Origin: Tachypleus tridentatus
Lineage: Eukaryota; Arthropoda; Merostomata; Xiphosura; Limulidae
Length of the DNA stretch: 64,000 bases
Reading direction: 5' to 3'
Assembly: GCF_004210375.1 (NCBI RefSeq)
Contig: NC_134834.1
Span: forward strand, 92,880,170-92,944,169
The number at the start of each line of letters is the position of its first letter. Position 1 is the first letter of the stretch. The notes under the pieces are model-generated. The model did no database searches. It was not told the origin of the DNA and saw only the letters and a program-made list of their open reading frames with translations. A program made the position numbers and the translations under genes. Shown piece by piece: positions 59,901 to 62,715 of the stretch.

Positions 59901-62506
59901 GCTGAATTCTCAGTGTTCCTGTATATCAGATAACATTAAAATTAACAAAACATGTTTAACTTAAAAACATGAATAATTCAACTATTCACCAAGAACAAAG
60001 TTTGGTTAATTTATTCAACATCTTACAAATATCGTATTGACAATATTCAATGTGTTTAAAAATTTTAGTTGCGTTAAGATTAAGTCTCCATAATATGAAT
60101 ATATACATATATCTAGATAGGTAAACAGCTGACGAGAGCTTACCTGTACTTGAAATAGTGACGAATAGCCTGAAGATACAGATGACAATCGGCAACACTC
60201 GACCACAGCAGACATTAGAAAAATACAGATACACCCAAAGAACCATGATGATAATGTTCTTTGTTCGTTTTCTCATTCCATCTGATACGTTCTTTCAAAT
60301 TTGAAACATAAAAAATATTCTTAGAAGTTTTTCCATCTCTTGGATGGGCTAACTTCCATTATTAAGATTCTTTGAAAAATTGTACAAAAAGTCGTTCAGG
60401 TCTCTGCAATGAGGCAAATTCAATAATATGCCAGAGTTACAACATTTGAAGATGGCGAGCGACTGTTTGCGAAGGTTTTCCGCAAAGCTTTGTGATAGCG
60501 CCATGCAGCGTCGAAAATTATTTTTCATATTTAGTTATATTTGTAAACAATGTTTTTGTACGAAATGTCAAACCACAAACTATTATCTGTACGGATATAC
60601 GTATTAAAATTTGATTGTTTTAAGCCAACATTTAATGTGCATTTGAATAAGTTATATATTTCACTTGTGCTCTTTGAGAGCTGGTGGCACAATGCAATTC
60701 GACATTAAACCACTTGTTTAATAATATTTCAAATCAGTACATAGTTAACTAGTATTAAAATATAATTATAAAAAATATATAAAACGCAATAGGCATTTGT
60801 ACGTACAAATTTGATAATGCATGTATAAAAGTTCGTTCATGTACATACAAATTTATTTATTTCAATAATCAAACTGATCACTAAAAAACACATCATAGCA
60901 GTCTCTTTGATTTTTATTAAAATTCACCTATTGTAGTTAGTCGTATTGTCTTCTGTAATTCTTCACCAATACCATTCCAGGATTTACAAGTATAGAGACC
61001 ATTGTCTTCTTCTTTGACAGTTTCCACGACAAGCGTGCCATCAACAACATAAACACGATTTGGAATTGTATTCCCAGGTATTTCTTTCCAAATTCCGCCT
61101 ATGGAAAGAAGCGTGAATTTTTTAATATCCTATATTTATTTTATTTAGAATGAGGGAATAATAAACACGAAAAACAAAACTGGAAACTACTTTACAATAT
61201 GTACTTATTCCTTACTGTTCTCATTCGTCCACGTTATTCTTGGGGTTGGAAAACCAAATGTTCTACACGGAATCTTCACAGTATCACCAAGATTAACGGA
61301 AGTGTCTGATGGCTTCAGATGCCACGATGGAGGTCCTATAAAACCACAGAGAAAAGAGTCGGTCAATAAATCCTAACATATAGTTCTATTGTGGAACATG
61401 CAAGTGTTTACCTACGTATGAAAACATTATGACAAACGCAAGTTCTTTAAAAAAACAACTCCCAGATTAGAACTCGTTGCTTCGGACATTTCAGATCCAA
61501 CAACACCACAGAAGTTTCTGCACATTTGTGATTTATTATTATACATCAAACTTTACTTCTTAGAATATTTCTCTTTTATCCAGAAGTATTAGATATATTG
61601 CTAATATTTTAAATAAAATAACATAAATATACAGCGATGAAATGGCTTGAGAGTGGTGCTGGGGATCTCATTAGCGTTTTCGCGCATTTTATTAATTATA
61701 TCGAAAACATATTATGATAAGCAATATTTGAGTTACATGAAAATTTAAGCATATGGAATACTAACCAATCACAAAATAGTATTTTTTAAGAAAACATAAA
61801 ACTTTTACCTTTAACAAGAAGCTCGGCTGTGTACATATCTCTTCCCGCTGAAATTTCGGCCTTACAGGTATAATTTCCTGATTCTTCGCTGTGGACATTT
61901 GTCACGGTAAGAAGAGAAAACTTATCAGTAGAATGAATGTTAAGTCCTTCTCGAGACTTTAACATTAAACCGTCTTTCAACCATGAAAAATTTACGTTTC
62001 CAGCTCTTTCTTTTAATCCACATACAACTTGCACTTCCTCGCCTTCTTCCACGCCTTCAGGAAAACTAAATGGACGAATTTTAACAATTTCTGGAATAAA
62101 ACAGAATAAGATCTATTTAAAGTGTTACATCTGTAAAAAGGTATCATATTTATCAGAACTTTTCAGAAATAAGTTAAGAAAAGTATGTGGTATACAGATA
62201 TACTTTTCTTACTTCTGAGCGATTAAAACCTTAAGACTCTACAAATGGATAAGGTTCGAAACAAAACGATTGGTTTACAATGTATATAATAAGTTAATAA
62301 ATATTATATATAAAAGTACAATTTGCTATAAGTATTCTACAATATCTATACCACATAACAATGATTGTTCAGTGAGGAAACTTGAACTAATAAAAATATA
62401 TGAGTCCATAATTACCTTCAGAAGAAGACCAGTTCACGAGAAAGAAGAAATGGAACAGTATAGAAACGGTCAATCCTCTCGTCGTTGCGAATGTGGAATA
62501 CTTCAT
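17416..62506 (-). CDS. sDscam: sDscam-beta-like adhesion gene, whole locus
   Basis: Single-pass membrane cell-adhesion protein of the short Dscam family (3 Ig + 3 FNIII + membrane span), which in chelicerates has tandem 5' cassettes and mediates homophilic recognition (family knowledge). Seen here: six tandem four-exon cassettes (33143-62506) followed by ten constant exons (17416-29133). Each cassette contributes its own start codon, signal peptide, Ig1 and Ig2. Each cassette sums to 3n+1 nt, so all six join constant Ig3 in phase 1. With cassette A the protein is 756 residues to the end of the last recognised spliced exon, or 851 if that exon reads through to its stop. The family and architecture are secure. 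The exact paralogue name, the untranslated regions and any further 3' exons are not visible. Confidence 0.93.
17976..18028. repeat. 17-bp tandem repeat, three copies
   Basis: CCCACTTTATATTGTAT is repeated three times, just upstream (gene sense) of the acceptor of the cytoplasmic exon. Confidence 0.93.
18885..19087 (-). mobile_element. SINE family 1, degenerate, in the sDscam TM-tail intron
   Basis: Recognisable body (TCCGTGCTAGCC, AATTTAGCAGTG) and tRNA-like head (TTGCGAGTCAAGTGTC) in the gene orientation. Many substitutions and a small internal loss mark it as old. Confidence 0.82.
19140..19316 (-). CDS. sDscam: Constant exon: juxtamembrane and transmembrane segment
   Basis: 177 nt, phase 1 to 1. 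After KGPMKWNFHAVITGEEELPV comes a single hydrophobic span of about 25 residues (LPVLAPLAASVAIIVFVLV then TSCVYV). The stop-transfer sequence KKEQRRYNR follows. This gives a type I topology with the Ig/FNIII ectodomain outside the cell. Acceptor TCTCTTCAG, donor GTGAGT. Confidence 0.94.
20070..20220 (-). pseudogene. GIY-YIG endonuclease remnant of the Penelope-like element
   Basis: In one minus-strand frame the sequence reads IIYKIQCDNCHDFYIVETSR and THKKSPSHVFEHC, matching the CxxC-bearing GIY-YIG domain of Penelope-like elements, with FYIG changed to FYIV. The frame breaks on both sides. Confidence 0.7.
20560..20930 (-). pseudogene. Penelope-like reverse transcriptase fragment
   Basis: Encodes MGNPVLPVLANIFMTQVETQ and WYRYVDDTVAGF, with the catalytic YVDD at about 20797-20812. 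Only the C-terminal part of the RT is present. The N-terminal fingers are missing and the entry to this frame is shifted. Confidence 0.88.
21768..21956 (-). CDS. sDscam: Constant exon: FNIII-3 second part
   Basis: 189 nt, phase 1 to 1. Encodes HYILFYKEDSGTWTEVTIPQ, YTLQGLRAGSVYHMYLQAAS and QIGNSNPSETVSVKTDGA, closing the third FNIII domain. Acceptor TTACTTCAG, donor GTAAGT. Confidence 0.94.
22238..22327 (-). CDS. sDscam: Constant exon: FNIII-3 first part
   Basis: 90 nt, phase 1 to 1. Encodes DPPPPPSLWVSAQSETSITI, then NWEQSTDIIS. Acceptor CATCTTTAG, donor GTAAGT. Confidence 0.92.
22579..22816 (-). CDS. sDscam: Constant exon: FNIII-2 remainder
   Basis: 238 nt, phase 0 to 1. Encodes APPKDHWNGQLKGYYVGYKE, then EYLLRHLLKNTDYGIVVRAF and NDAGTGPES, all typical of Dscam FNIII repeats. 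Acceptor TTGTCAG, donor GTAAAT. Confidence 0.95.
23005..23100 (-). mobile_element. Possible old SINE family 2 fragment
   Basis: GTGCACAATGGACTATATGC and GGGAACCAAACCCC resemble the family 2 tail and B box. Very degenerate. Confidence 0.4.
23659..23729 (-). CDS. sDscam: Constant exon: FNIII-2 first part
   Basis: 71 nt, phase 1 to 0. Encodes EPSAPPTDVQVEARGAGTFH and IKWK. Acceptor TTCTTTAAG, donor GTTAGT. A short exon with a non-canonical-looking but valid donor. Confidence 0.92.
24796..24821. repeat. TG microsatellite
   Basis: About 13 TG dinucleotides in the FNIII-1 to FNIII-2 intron. Confidence 0.95.
25873..26037 (-). CDS. sDscam: Constant exon: FNIII-1 second half
   Basis: 165 nt, phase 1 to 1. 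Encodes TILRKLQPGTSYVVRVIAEN, the conserved L-x-P-x-T-x-Y-x-V-R-V core of FNIII, then NVGKGTPSENRRFLTKEE. Acceptor AATTTAG, donor GTACAT. Confidence 0.94.
26147..26278 (-). CDS. sDscam: Constant exon: FNIII-1 first half
   Basis: 132 nt, phase 1 to 1. Encodes EPPSAPSDVRVDQAWSRSIS, VTWTVP and PVNKYLIQYWRNQ, the A-to-C' strands of a Dscam fibronectin type III domain. Acceptor ACCTGTAG, donor GTACAT. Confidence 0.94.
26431..26686 (-). mobile_element. SINE family 1
   Basis: Nearly full length in the FNIII-1 to Ig3 intron: CGAGGGCTATCT tail, body, and head ending GGCCATGCTGGGCC. Confidence 0.92.
26948..27037. repeat. Inverted repeat around a Penelope-type end motif
   Basis: A 23-bp arm at 26948-26970 (ACGGCTGGTATCGGTATTAA plus CAC) pairs, with two mismatches, to 27015-27037. 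The spacer holds CAACGTTTCGACCAT, the same motif as at the end of the Penelope-like element at 19737-21063. Probably a solo terminal fragment of a related element. Confidence 0.7.
27128..27206 (-). mobile_element. SINE family 2 fragment
   Basis: Partial copy with GCAAAGCTATACAAAGGGCT and TATCGAAACCCGG. The anticodon arm is lost. Confidence 0.6.
27375..27523 (-). CDS. sDscam: Constant exon: Ig3 second half
   Basis: 149 nt, phase 2 to 1, acceptor TACTCTAG and donor GTATTT. Encodes EGGMLSEIQVHGVDRSDNG and LFTCLAKNTYGED with the partner Cys, ending IIKLIVL. The phase-2 junction makes this pair obligatory partners. Confidence 0.94.
28454..28569 (-). mobile_element. SINE family 2 with near-perfect target duplication
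   Basis: TTACGAGAAAGT (28442-28453) and TTACAAGAAAGT (28570-28581) flank a 116-bp copy that keeps the longer tail (GGGCTATGTTGTTCAGCCCA). It lies in the Ig3 internal intron region, downstream of exon 28986. Confidence 0.9.
28986..29133 (-). CDS. sDscam: Constant exon: Ig3 first half
   Basis: 148 nt, phase 1 to 2, acceptor TCTAATAG and donor GTAGGG. Encodes VPARFEEKFDVKRIHRGDSA, AKLECDARGDNP (Cys) and MTITWNKDN (Trp). The PARFEEKF-type start is characteristic of a Dscam Ig domain. Every cassette splices to this exon. Confidence 0.94.
30636..30722 (-). mobile_element. Possible old SINE family 2 fragment
   Basis: CACAATGAGCTATTGTTCAG and GCTTACTGGTGAACCA echo family 2. The B box is not preserved. 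Confidence 0.35.
31182..31452 (-). mobile_element. SINE family 1
   Basis: Full-length copy in the cassette F to Ig3 intron, with the TTCGAACCTGCGACC B-box region and terminal TGGCCATGCTGAGCC. Confidence 0.93.
32291..32312. repeat. AT microsatellite
   Basis: About 11 AT dinucleotides. Confidence 0.93.
33143..33310 (-). CDS. sDscam: Cassette F exon 4: Ig2 second half
   Basis: 168 nt, phase 1 to 1, acceptor GTATTCAG and donor GTAAGA. NGSLVITSVQEEDTGKYKCS, then VTKMITLSLY. This is the last variable exon before constant Ig3, 4.0 kb downstream. Confidence 0.93.
33143..37234 (-). CDS. sDscam: Variable cassette F (signal peptide, Ig1, Ig2), nearest the constant region
   Basis: Exons are 37171-37234, 36484-36765, 33420-33545 and 33143-33310, all phase 1. 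It is the most divergent cassette: Ig1 has ICTPTEGERP where the others have CGLxEG (CGLKER in A), and Ig2 starts VAPKWIREP in place of GPPxW. The Ig1-Ig2 intron is about 2.9 kb, with one SINE and a 26-bp tandem repeat. Confidence 0.92.
33420..33545 (-). CDS. sDscam: Cassette F exon 3: Ig2 first half
   Basis: 126 nt, the longest of its class, phase 1 to 1, acceptor AATTATAG and donor GTAAGT. VAPKWIREPTSVSV, VTLDCIVGGHP (Cys) and PIVSWTFHPTT (Trp). Confidence 0.92.
33904..34030. repeat. 26-bp tandem repeat, about 4.9 copies
   Basis: The unit TTAAGTGTTAAGACCAATGA plus GGATAA is repeated with one A/G difference in copy 2. It lies in the cassette F Ig1-Ig2 intron. Confidence 0.95.
35225..35510 (-). 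mobile_element. SINE family 1 with 11-bp target duplication
   Basis: CAGAACGTGGA at 35214-35224 is repeated at 35511-35521. Well-preserved full-length copy in the cassette F Ig1-Ig2 intron, likely among the younger insertions here. Confidence 0.95.
36484..36765 (-). CDS. sDscam: Cassette F exon 2: Ig1
   Basis: 282 nt, phase 1 to 1, acceptor TTCATTACAG and donor GTGAGC. VKAICTP (Cys24), FQWLKDG (Trp37) and IGNYTC (Cys76), followed by SDQFTTSLSIP. Confidence 0.94.
37171..37234 (-). CDS. sDscam: Cassette F exon 1: start and signal peptide
   Basis: 64 nt. Leader MDVTPFFIVCLLSLASLVNG then T, a textbook short signal peptide with a likely cut after VNG. Two overlapping ATGs occur; only the upstream one stays open. 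Donor GTAGGT, phase 1. Confidence 0.92.
37483..37534 (-). promoter_or_regulatory. Cassette F bipartite upstream element
   Basis: Plus-strand GAGAATGGAGGG (ATGGAG at 37483, the weakest proximal box) and AGCAGCGCCACTCTAG (AGCGCC at 37529), 46 bp apart and 249 and 295 bp upstream of the start codon. It lies about 620 bp past cassette E. Confidence 0.45.
38156..38329 (-). CDS. sDscam: Cassette E exon 4: Ig2 second half
   Basis: 174 nt, phase 1 to 1, acceptor TATTTTGCAG and donor GTGAAA. DGALTISNARAEDAGYYSCH with the partner Cys, then KTVLLTVR. Confidence 0.93.
38156..42491 (-). CDS. sDscam: Variable cassette E (signal peptide, Ig1, Ig2)
   Basis: Exons are 42389-42491, 40321-40602, 39399-39518 and 38156-38329, all phase 1. 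The leader-to-Ig1 intron holds two SINEs and a local repeat that multiplies the Ig1 splice acceptor. The Ig1-to-Ig2 intron holds a fragment of the second SINE family. The coding sequence is intact. Confidence 0.92.
39399..39518 (-). CDS. sDscam: Cassette E exon 3: Ig2 first half
   Basis: 120 nt, phase 1 to 1, acceptor ACCTCAAG and donor GTAAGT. GPPRWSHEPQDVTV, AIFNCAALGYP (Cys) and PVIQWKRYS (Trp). Confidence 0.93.
39626..39735 (-). mobile_element. SINE family 2, degenerate
   Basis: ACAATGGACTATCTGTGCTC, TATCAAACCCGG and GCATTGTAAGTCCGCAGAC match family 2 with many substitutions. It lies in the Ig1-Ig2 intron of cassette E. Confidence 0.8.
40321..40602 (-). CDS. sDscam: Cassette E exon 2: Ig1
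   Basis: 282 nt, phase 1 to 1, acceptor CCCCTTAG and donor GTAAGA. IQVTCGLEEGDDPV (Cys24), FSWLRNG (Trp37) and IGNYTC (Cys76). Decoy copies of the acceptor lie just upstream (see the repeat at 40589-40835). This acceptor is the only one that keeps the frame open. Confidence 0.93.
40589..40835. repeat. Four 61-62 bp tandem repeats carrying copies of the Ig1 acceptor
   Basis: Units start with TTTTGACCGG at 40591, 40653, 40715 and 40776. Copy 1 contains the true acceptor and first bases of the cassette E Ig1 exon. Copies 2-4 repeat that junction further upstream in the intron. On the gene strand copies 3 and 4 keep CCTAG/CTTAG before TTCCGG, while copy 2 has lost the AG. From a decoy the frame runs to TGA five codons in. 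Confidence 0.92.
41041..41395 (-). mobile_element. SINE family 1 with internal 91-bp duplication
   Basis: The segment GGGAAGGCAGTTAGTCATCA onward occurs at 41121-41211 and again at 41212-41302, making the element longer than its relatives. It lies in the leader-to-Ig1 intron of cassette E. Confidence 0.93.
41931..42121 (+). mobile_element. Short SINE family 1 variant with 12-bp target duplication
   Basis: Flanked by TCAACTAAAATG at 41919-41930 and 42122-42133. The head and first part of the body are present, but the sequence passes directly from GATGATGACC to the A-rich end. The TAGCTGCCTTCCC-to-AGATAGCCC part is missing. The intact flanks imply the short form itself was inserted or was trimmed internally. 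Confidence 0.92.
42389..42491 (-). CDS. sDscam: Cassette E exon 1: start and signal peptide
   Basis: 103 nt. Leader MILRSGKCFYPHFLQKIQ, then the hydrophobic core CVVLVILAKTIFAYAY. Donor GTAAGTGT, phase 1. Confidence 0.87.
42671..42736 (-). promoter_or_regulatory. Cassette E bipartite upstream element
   Basis: Plus-strand GAAAATGGCGATTCG (ATGGCG at 42671) and GACAGCGCCACATAGTG (AGCGCC at 42731), 60 bp apart and 180 and 240 bp upstream of the start codon. Read on the gene strand the distal box is CACTATGTGGCGCTG, the closest of the six to a CTCF core such as CCACTAGGTGGCGCT. Confidence 0.57.
43252..43416 (-). CDS. sDscam: Cassette D exon 4: Ig2 second half
   Basis: 165 nt, phase 1 to 1, acceptor ATTTAG and donor GTAAAG. 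GTLSLVNVQRSNEGYYTCIV and KRIEIKIK, parallel to cassette C. Confidence 0.93.
43252..44777 (-). CDS. sDscam: Variable cassette D (signal peptide, Ig1, Ig2)
   Basis: Compact cassette (1.5 kb) with no transposon. Exons are 44669-44777, 44036-44317, 43660-43779 and 43252-43416, all phase 1. Ig1 and Ig2 are closest to cassette C (shared LKIRPF, CGLEEG, SVLE, NVKV and the Ig2 GPPTWK-EP start), suggesting a fairly recent duplication of one from the other. Confidence 0.93.
43660..43779 (-). CDS. sDscam: Cassette D exon 3: Ig2 first half
   Basis: 120 nt, phase 1 to 1, acceptor GACCGTAG and donor GTAAAT. GPPTWKKEPVDAEV, VEIHCSAYGLP (Cys) and FVVWTKEN (Trp). Confidence 0.93.
44036..44317 (-). CDS. sDscam: Cassette D exon 2: Ig1
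   Basis: 282 nt, phase 1 to 1, acceptor CCTGCCAG and donor GTTAGT. VQVVCGLEEG (Cys24), FKWIKDG (Trp37) and SGNYTC (Cys76). Confidence 0.94.
44669..44777 (-). CDS. sDscam: Cassette D exon 1: start and signal peptide
   Basis: 109 nt. Starts MAIWKTCKCSFYMLVLQRII. The hydrophobic core is weaker than in the other cassettes, and internal ATGs exist (MLVLQ, MNTTK). The predicted leader is 36 residues and ends phase 1 at donor GTGTGT. Confidence 0.75.
44943..44993 (-). promoter_or_regulatory. Cassette D bipartite upstream element
   Basis: Plus-strand AAATATGGCGATCC (ATGGCG at 44943) and AGCAGCGCCACATACCG (AGCGCC at 44988), 45 bp apart and 166 and 211 bp upstream of the start codon. It lies about 500 bp past cassette C. 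One of the cleanest copies. Confidence 0.55.
45489..45653 (-). CDS. sDscam: Cassette C exon 4: Ig2 second half
   Basis: 165 nt, phase 1 to 1, acceptor ACATATAG and donor GTAACA. The acceptor was set by frame: a second AG four bases downstream would give a stop-containing frame. Encodes IFRIENVQRNDEGSYTCIV and KKTIEIKVK. Confidence 0.9.
45489..53565 (-). CDS. sDscam: Variable cassette C (signal peptide, Ig1, Ig2)
   Basis: Exons are 53499-53565, 52801-53082, 45964-46080 and 45489-45653, all phase 1. The Ig1-to-Ig2 intron is 6.7 kb, the longest in the array, and holds three SINEs plus the 75-copy minisatellite. Ig1 begins VPLKIRPF, almost the same as cassette D (APLKIRPF), making C and D the closest pair. 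The coding exons are intact. Confidence 0.91.
45964..46080 (-). CDS. sDscam: Cassette C exon 3: Ig2 first half
   Basis: 117 nt, phase 1 to 1, acceptor ATCTTAG and donor GTAGTG. Encodes GPPTWKDEPSDTEV, VALRCFAYGSP (Cys) and SVVWTKL (Trp). Confidence 0.92.
   Translation of the reverse strand, partial: GHRRGKTNLLIRKLELENQLLFVVLLMDHQRPLLCGQN
46605..46873 (-). mobile_element. SINE family 1
   Basis: Full-length divergent copy in the cassette C Ig1-Ig2 intron: GTGCTAGCCGTCC body and GATTACGAGTCGAATGCC head. Confidence 0.92.
46952..47224 (-). mobile_element. SINE family 1
   Basis: Second copy 80 bp from the previous one in the same orientation. More divergent (TGGGATAGCCATATC) and independently inserted by its different flanks. 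Confidence 0.91.
47225..48030. other. Unclassified, possibly old mobile-element DNA in the cassette C intron
   Basis: Slightly GC-richer than its surroundings with short broken plus-strand frames. No domain recognised. It sits between SINEs and may be a decayed transposon. Confidence 0.3.
48041..48320 (+). mobile_element. SINE family 1 with 9-bp target duplication
   Basis: ACCTCAAGT at 48032-48040 and 48321-48329. Full length, starting GGGCCCAGCATGGCC and ending in an A-rich CAAACAAAC tail. It lies 48 bp before the minisatellite. Confidence 0.93.
48368..51622. repeat. 75-copy 43-44 bp minisatellite
   Basis: A near-perfect tandem array. Each unit reads CTTGATAGAAATGAAATAAA followed by ACAACCTATACACCGCGTGC and AGT, with 4-6 A's at the A-run as the main length variation. 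I counted 75 starts of the TCTTGAT word. Copies 1-30 (to about 49670) all read GATAGAAA. From copy 31 onward GATGGAAA appears and becomes the majority. One unit near 48760 lacks GCAGT, and one near 49115 carries an extra A-rich insert. The short reading frames across it are artefacts. It lies in the Ig1-Ig2 intron of cassette C. Confidence 0.97.
51623..52800. other. Unclassified intron DNA after the minisatellite
   Basis: Begins with a GC-rich flank (TTTCGAAAGGCGGGGC). No Ig exon, transposase or repeat recognised down to the cassette C Ig1 donor. Confidence 0.5.
52801..53082 (-). CDS. sDscam: Cassette C exon 2: Ig1
   Basis: 282 nt, phase 1 to 1, acceptor TGTTTCAG and donor GTGAAT. KIQLICGLEEGDGEV (Cys24), FTWFKDE (Trp37) and SGNFTC (Cys76). 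The sequon is NFT here instead of NYT. Confidence 0.94.
53499..53565 (-). CDS. sDscam: Cassette C exon 1: start and signal peptide
   Basis: 67 nt. Leader MKKQLLLVWIYGMYFIRLTF then TK. A short basic start plus hydrophobic core is a typical secretion signal. Donor GTAAGTTG, phase 1. Confidence 0.88.
53761..53824 (-). promoter_or_regulatory. Cassette C bipartite upstream element
   Basis: Plus-strand GAAAATGGCTCC (ATGGCT at 53761, one mismatch to the common box) and TCTAGCGCCACACATCG (AGCGCC at 53819), 58 bp apart and 196 and 254 bp upstream of the start codon. It lies about 500 bp past cassette B. Confidence 0.5.
54325..54498 (-). CDS. sDscam: Cassette B exon 4: Ig2 second half
   Basis: 174 nt, phase 1 to 1, acceptor CCTACTAG and donor GTAACT. 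Encodes NGTLIIDETTYEDGGKYTCT with the partner Cys, then KTVYVNIR before the constant region. Confidence 0.91.
54325..60276 (-). CDS. sDscam: Variable cassette B (signal peptide, Ig1, Ig2)
   Basis: Exons are 60144-60276, 59637-59918, 54847-54963 and 54325-54498, all phase 1. The leader is the longest of the six (44 residues). The Ig1-to-Ig2 intron is stretched to about 4.7 kb, of which 2.9 kb is an inserted hAT element on the opposite strand. All four exons remain intact with good splice sites, so the insertion has not visibly broken the cassette. Ig2 carries YCDAYGYP and GKYTCT. Confidence 0.91.
54847..54963 (-). CDS. sDscam: Cassette B exon 3: Ig2 first half
   Basis: 117 nt, phase 1 to 1, acceptor TGATTCAG and donor GTGTGT. 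Encodes GPPRWQTIPRDTAV, LQLYCDAYGYP (Cys) and GVHWTKD (Trp). Confidence 0.92.
55079..55102. repeat. AT microsatellite
   Basis: About 11-12 TA dinucleotides in the cassette B Ig1-Ig2a intron, between exon 54963 and the hAT element. Confidence 0.93.
55545..58433 (+). mobile_element. Decayed hAT-family DNA transposon with 8-bp target duplication
   Basis: The left end CAGGGGTGGCCAAACC and the inverted right end (CAGGTGTGGCCAAAC on the other strand) are flanked by the perfect 8-bp duplication ATCTATAA at 55537-55544 and 58434-58441. The length is about 2.89 kb. The interior carries a ZBED-type hAT transposase in pieces on the plus strand. The element sits in the Ig1-Ig2 intron of cassette B, antisense to sDscam. 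Confidence 0.93.
56129..57880 (+). pseudogene. Broken hAT (ZBED-like) transposase
   Basis: Open segments at 56144-56497, 56534-56818, 56827-57303 and 57313-57504 are separated by stops and at least one frame change. Features in order: an N-terminal BED-finger remnant (CLICN then NLKRHYE), then STDIQYNPQLAVLVRY and ETDGASAMVG typical of the hAT RNase-H-like core, then FPVHCIIHREHLA, and near 57680-57800 a hAT C-terminal dimerisation remnant (CCESLYSVMKFVKSKHR in one frame). Inactive as it stands. I have not resolved which vertebrate-named hAT subgroup it is nearest to. Confidence 0.88.
59637..59918 (-). CDS. sDscam: Cassette B exon 2: Ig1
   Basis: 282 nt, phase 1 to 1, acceptor ATATACAG and donor GTAAGT. 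Ig signature: IQVMCGL (Cys24), FQWLKND (Trp37) and SGNYTC (Cys76), aligning without gaps to the other five Ig1 exons. Confidence 0.93.
60144..60276 (-). CDS. sDscam: Cassette B exon 1: start and signal peptide
   Basis: 133 nt. Begins MRKRTKNIIIMVLWVYLYFS, with basic residues then a hydrophobic stretch, and a second hydrophobic run VLPIVICIFRLFV. An internal ATG (MVLWVY) is an alternative start. Ends phase 1 at donor GTAAGC. Confidence 0.82.
60452..60502 (-). promoter_or_regulatory. Cassette B bipartite upstream element
   Basis: Plus-strand GAAGATGGCGAGC (ATGGCG at 60452) and GATAGCGCCATG (AGCGCC at 60497), 45 bp apart and 176 and 221 bp upstream of the start codon. It lies about 430 bp past the last exon of cassette A. 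The first box is close to the YY1 consensus AANATGGCGGC. Confidence 0.55.
60928..61098 (-). CDS. sDscam: Cassette A exon 4: Ig2 second half
   Basis: 171 nt, phase 1 to 1, flanked by TTCCATAG and GTGAAT. Encodes DGTLVVETVKEEDNGLYTCKS, giving the F-strand Cys that pairs with exon 3, and ends QKTIRLTTI before splicing to constant Ig3. Confidence 0.92.
60928..62506 (-). CDS. sDscam: Variable cassette A (signal peptide, Ig1, Ig2)
   Basis: First cassette in transcription order within the window and the most compact (1.6 kb). Exons are 62416-62506, 61809-62090, 61216-61335 and 60928-61098, all joined in phase 1. It encodes a 30-residue leader, a 94-residue Ig1 with Cys24, Trp37 and Cys76, and an Ig2 split between the W-containing half and the YTC-containing half. 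Its introns carry no recognisable transposon. No further Ig exons were found between it and the window edge, so it may be the 5' end of the array, but upstream cassettes beyond 64 kb cannot be excluded. Confidence 0.92.
61216..61335 (-). CDS. sDscam: Cassette A exon 3: Ig2 first half
   Basis: 120 nt, phase 1 to 1, flanked by TATAG and GTAAGG. Encodes GPPSWHLKPSD, VKIPC (B-strand Cys) and PRITWTNEN (core Trp). The Ig2 domain is completed by the next exon. Confidence 0.93.
61809..62090 (-). CDS. sDscam: Cassette A exon 2: Ig1
   Basis: 282 nt, phase 1 to 1, acceptor TTTTATTCCAG and donor GTAAAA. Encodes a 94-residue Ig domain with EVQVVCGL (Cys24), FSWLKDG (Trp37) and SGNYTC (Cys76). The Asn-Tyr-Thr is a glycosylation sequon shared with all other cassettes. 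Confidence 0.94.
62416..62506 (-). CDS. sDscam: Cassette A exon 1: start and signal peptide
   Basis: 91 nt. The ATG at 62506-62504 opens a leader beginning MKYSTFATTR and continuing into the hydrophobic run SILFHFFFLV before NWSSSE. Donor GTAATT follows at 62415. It ends in phase 1, like every other cassette leader exon, which supports this start. Confidence 0.88.
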
Positions 62507-62715
62507 GATAAGTGCAACACACGGAAGTGATGTAATTCAGAAAAAATTATGTAGAACTATCCAAGCTCTGTTTTTACCACCAACAAAAATCTGTTTGTGT
62601 ATCTGATACAAATCGTTTTTTCTATATTTATTTAAGCTAGCAAAGTACAAACGCCATATTCTGCAGAGCATGTCGACAACAAGACGACTTTCAGATCAAG
62701 TGATCCATTGATAAA

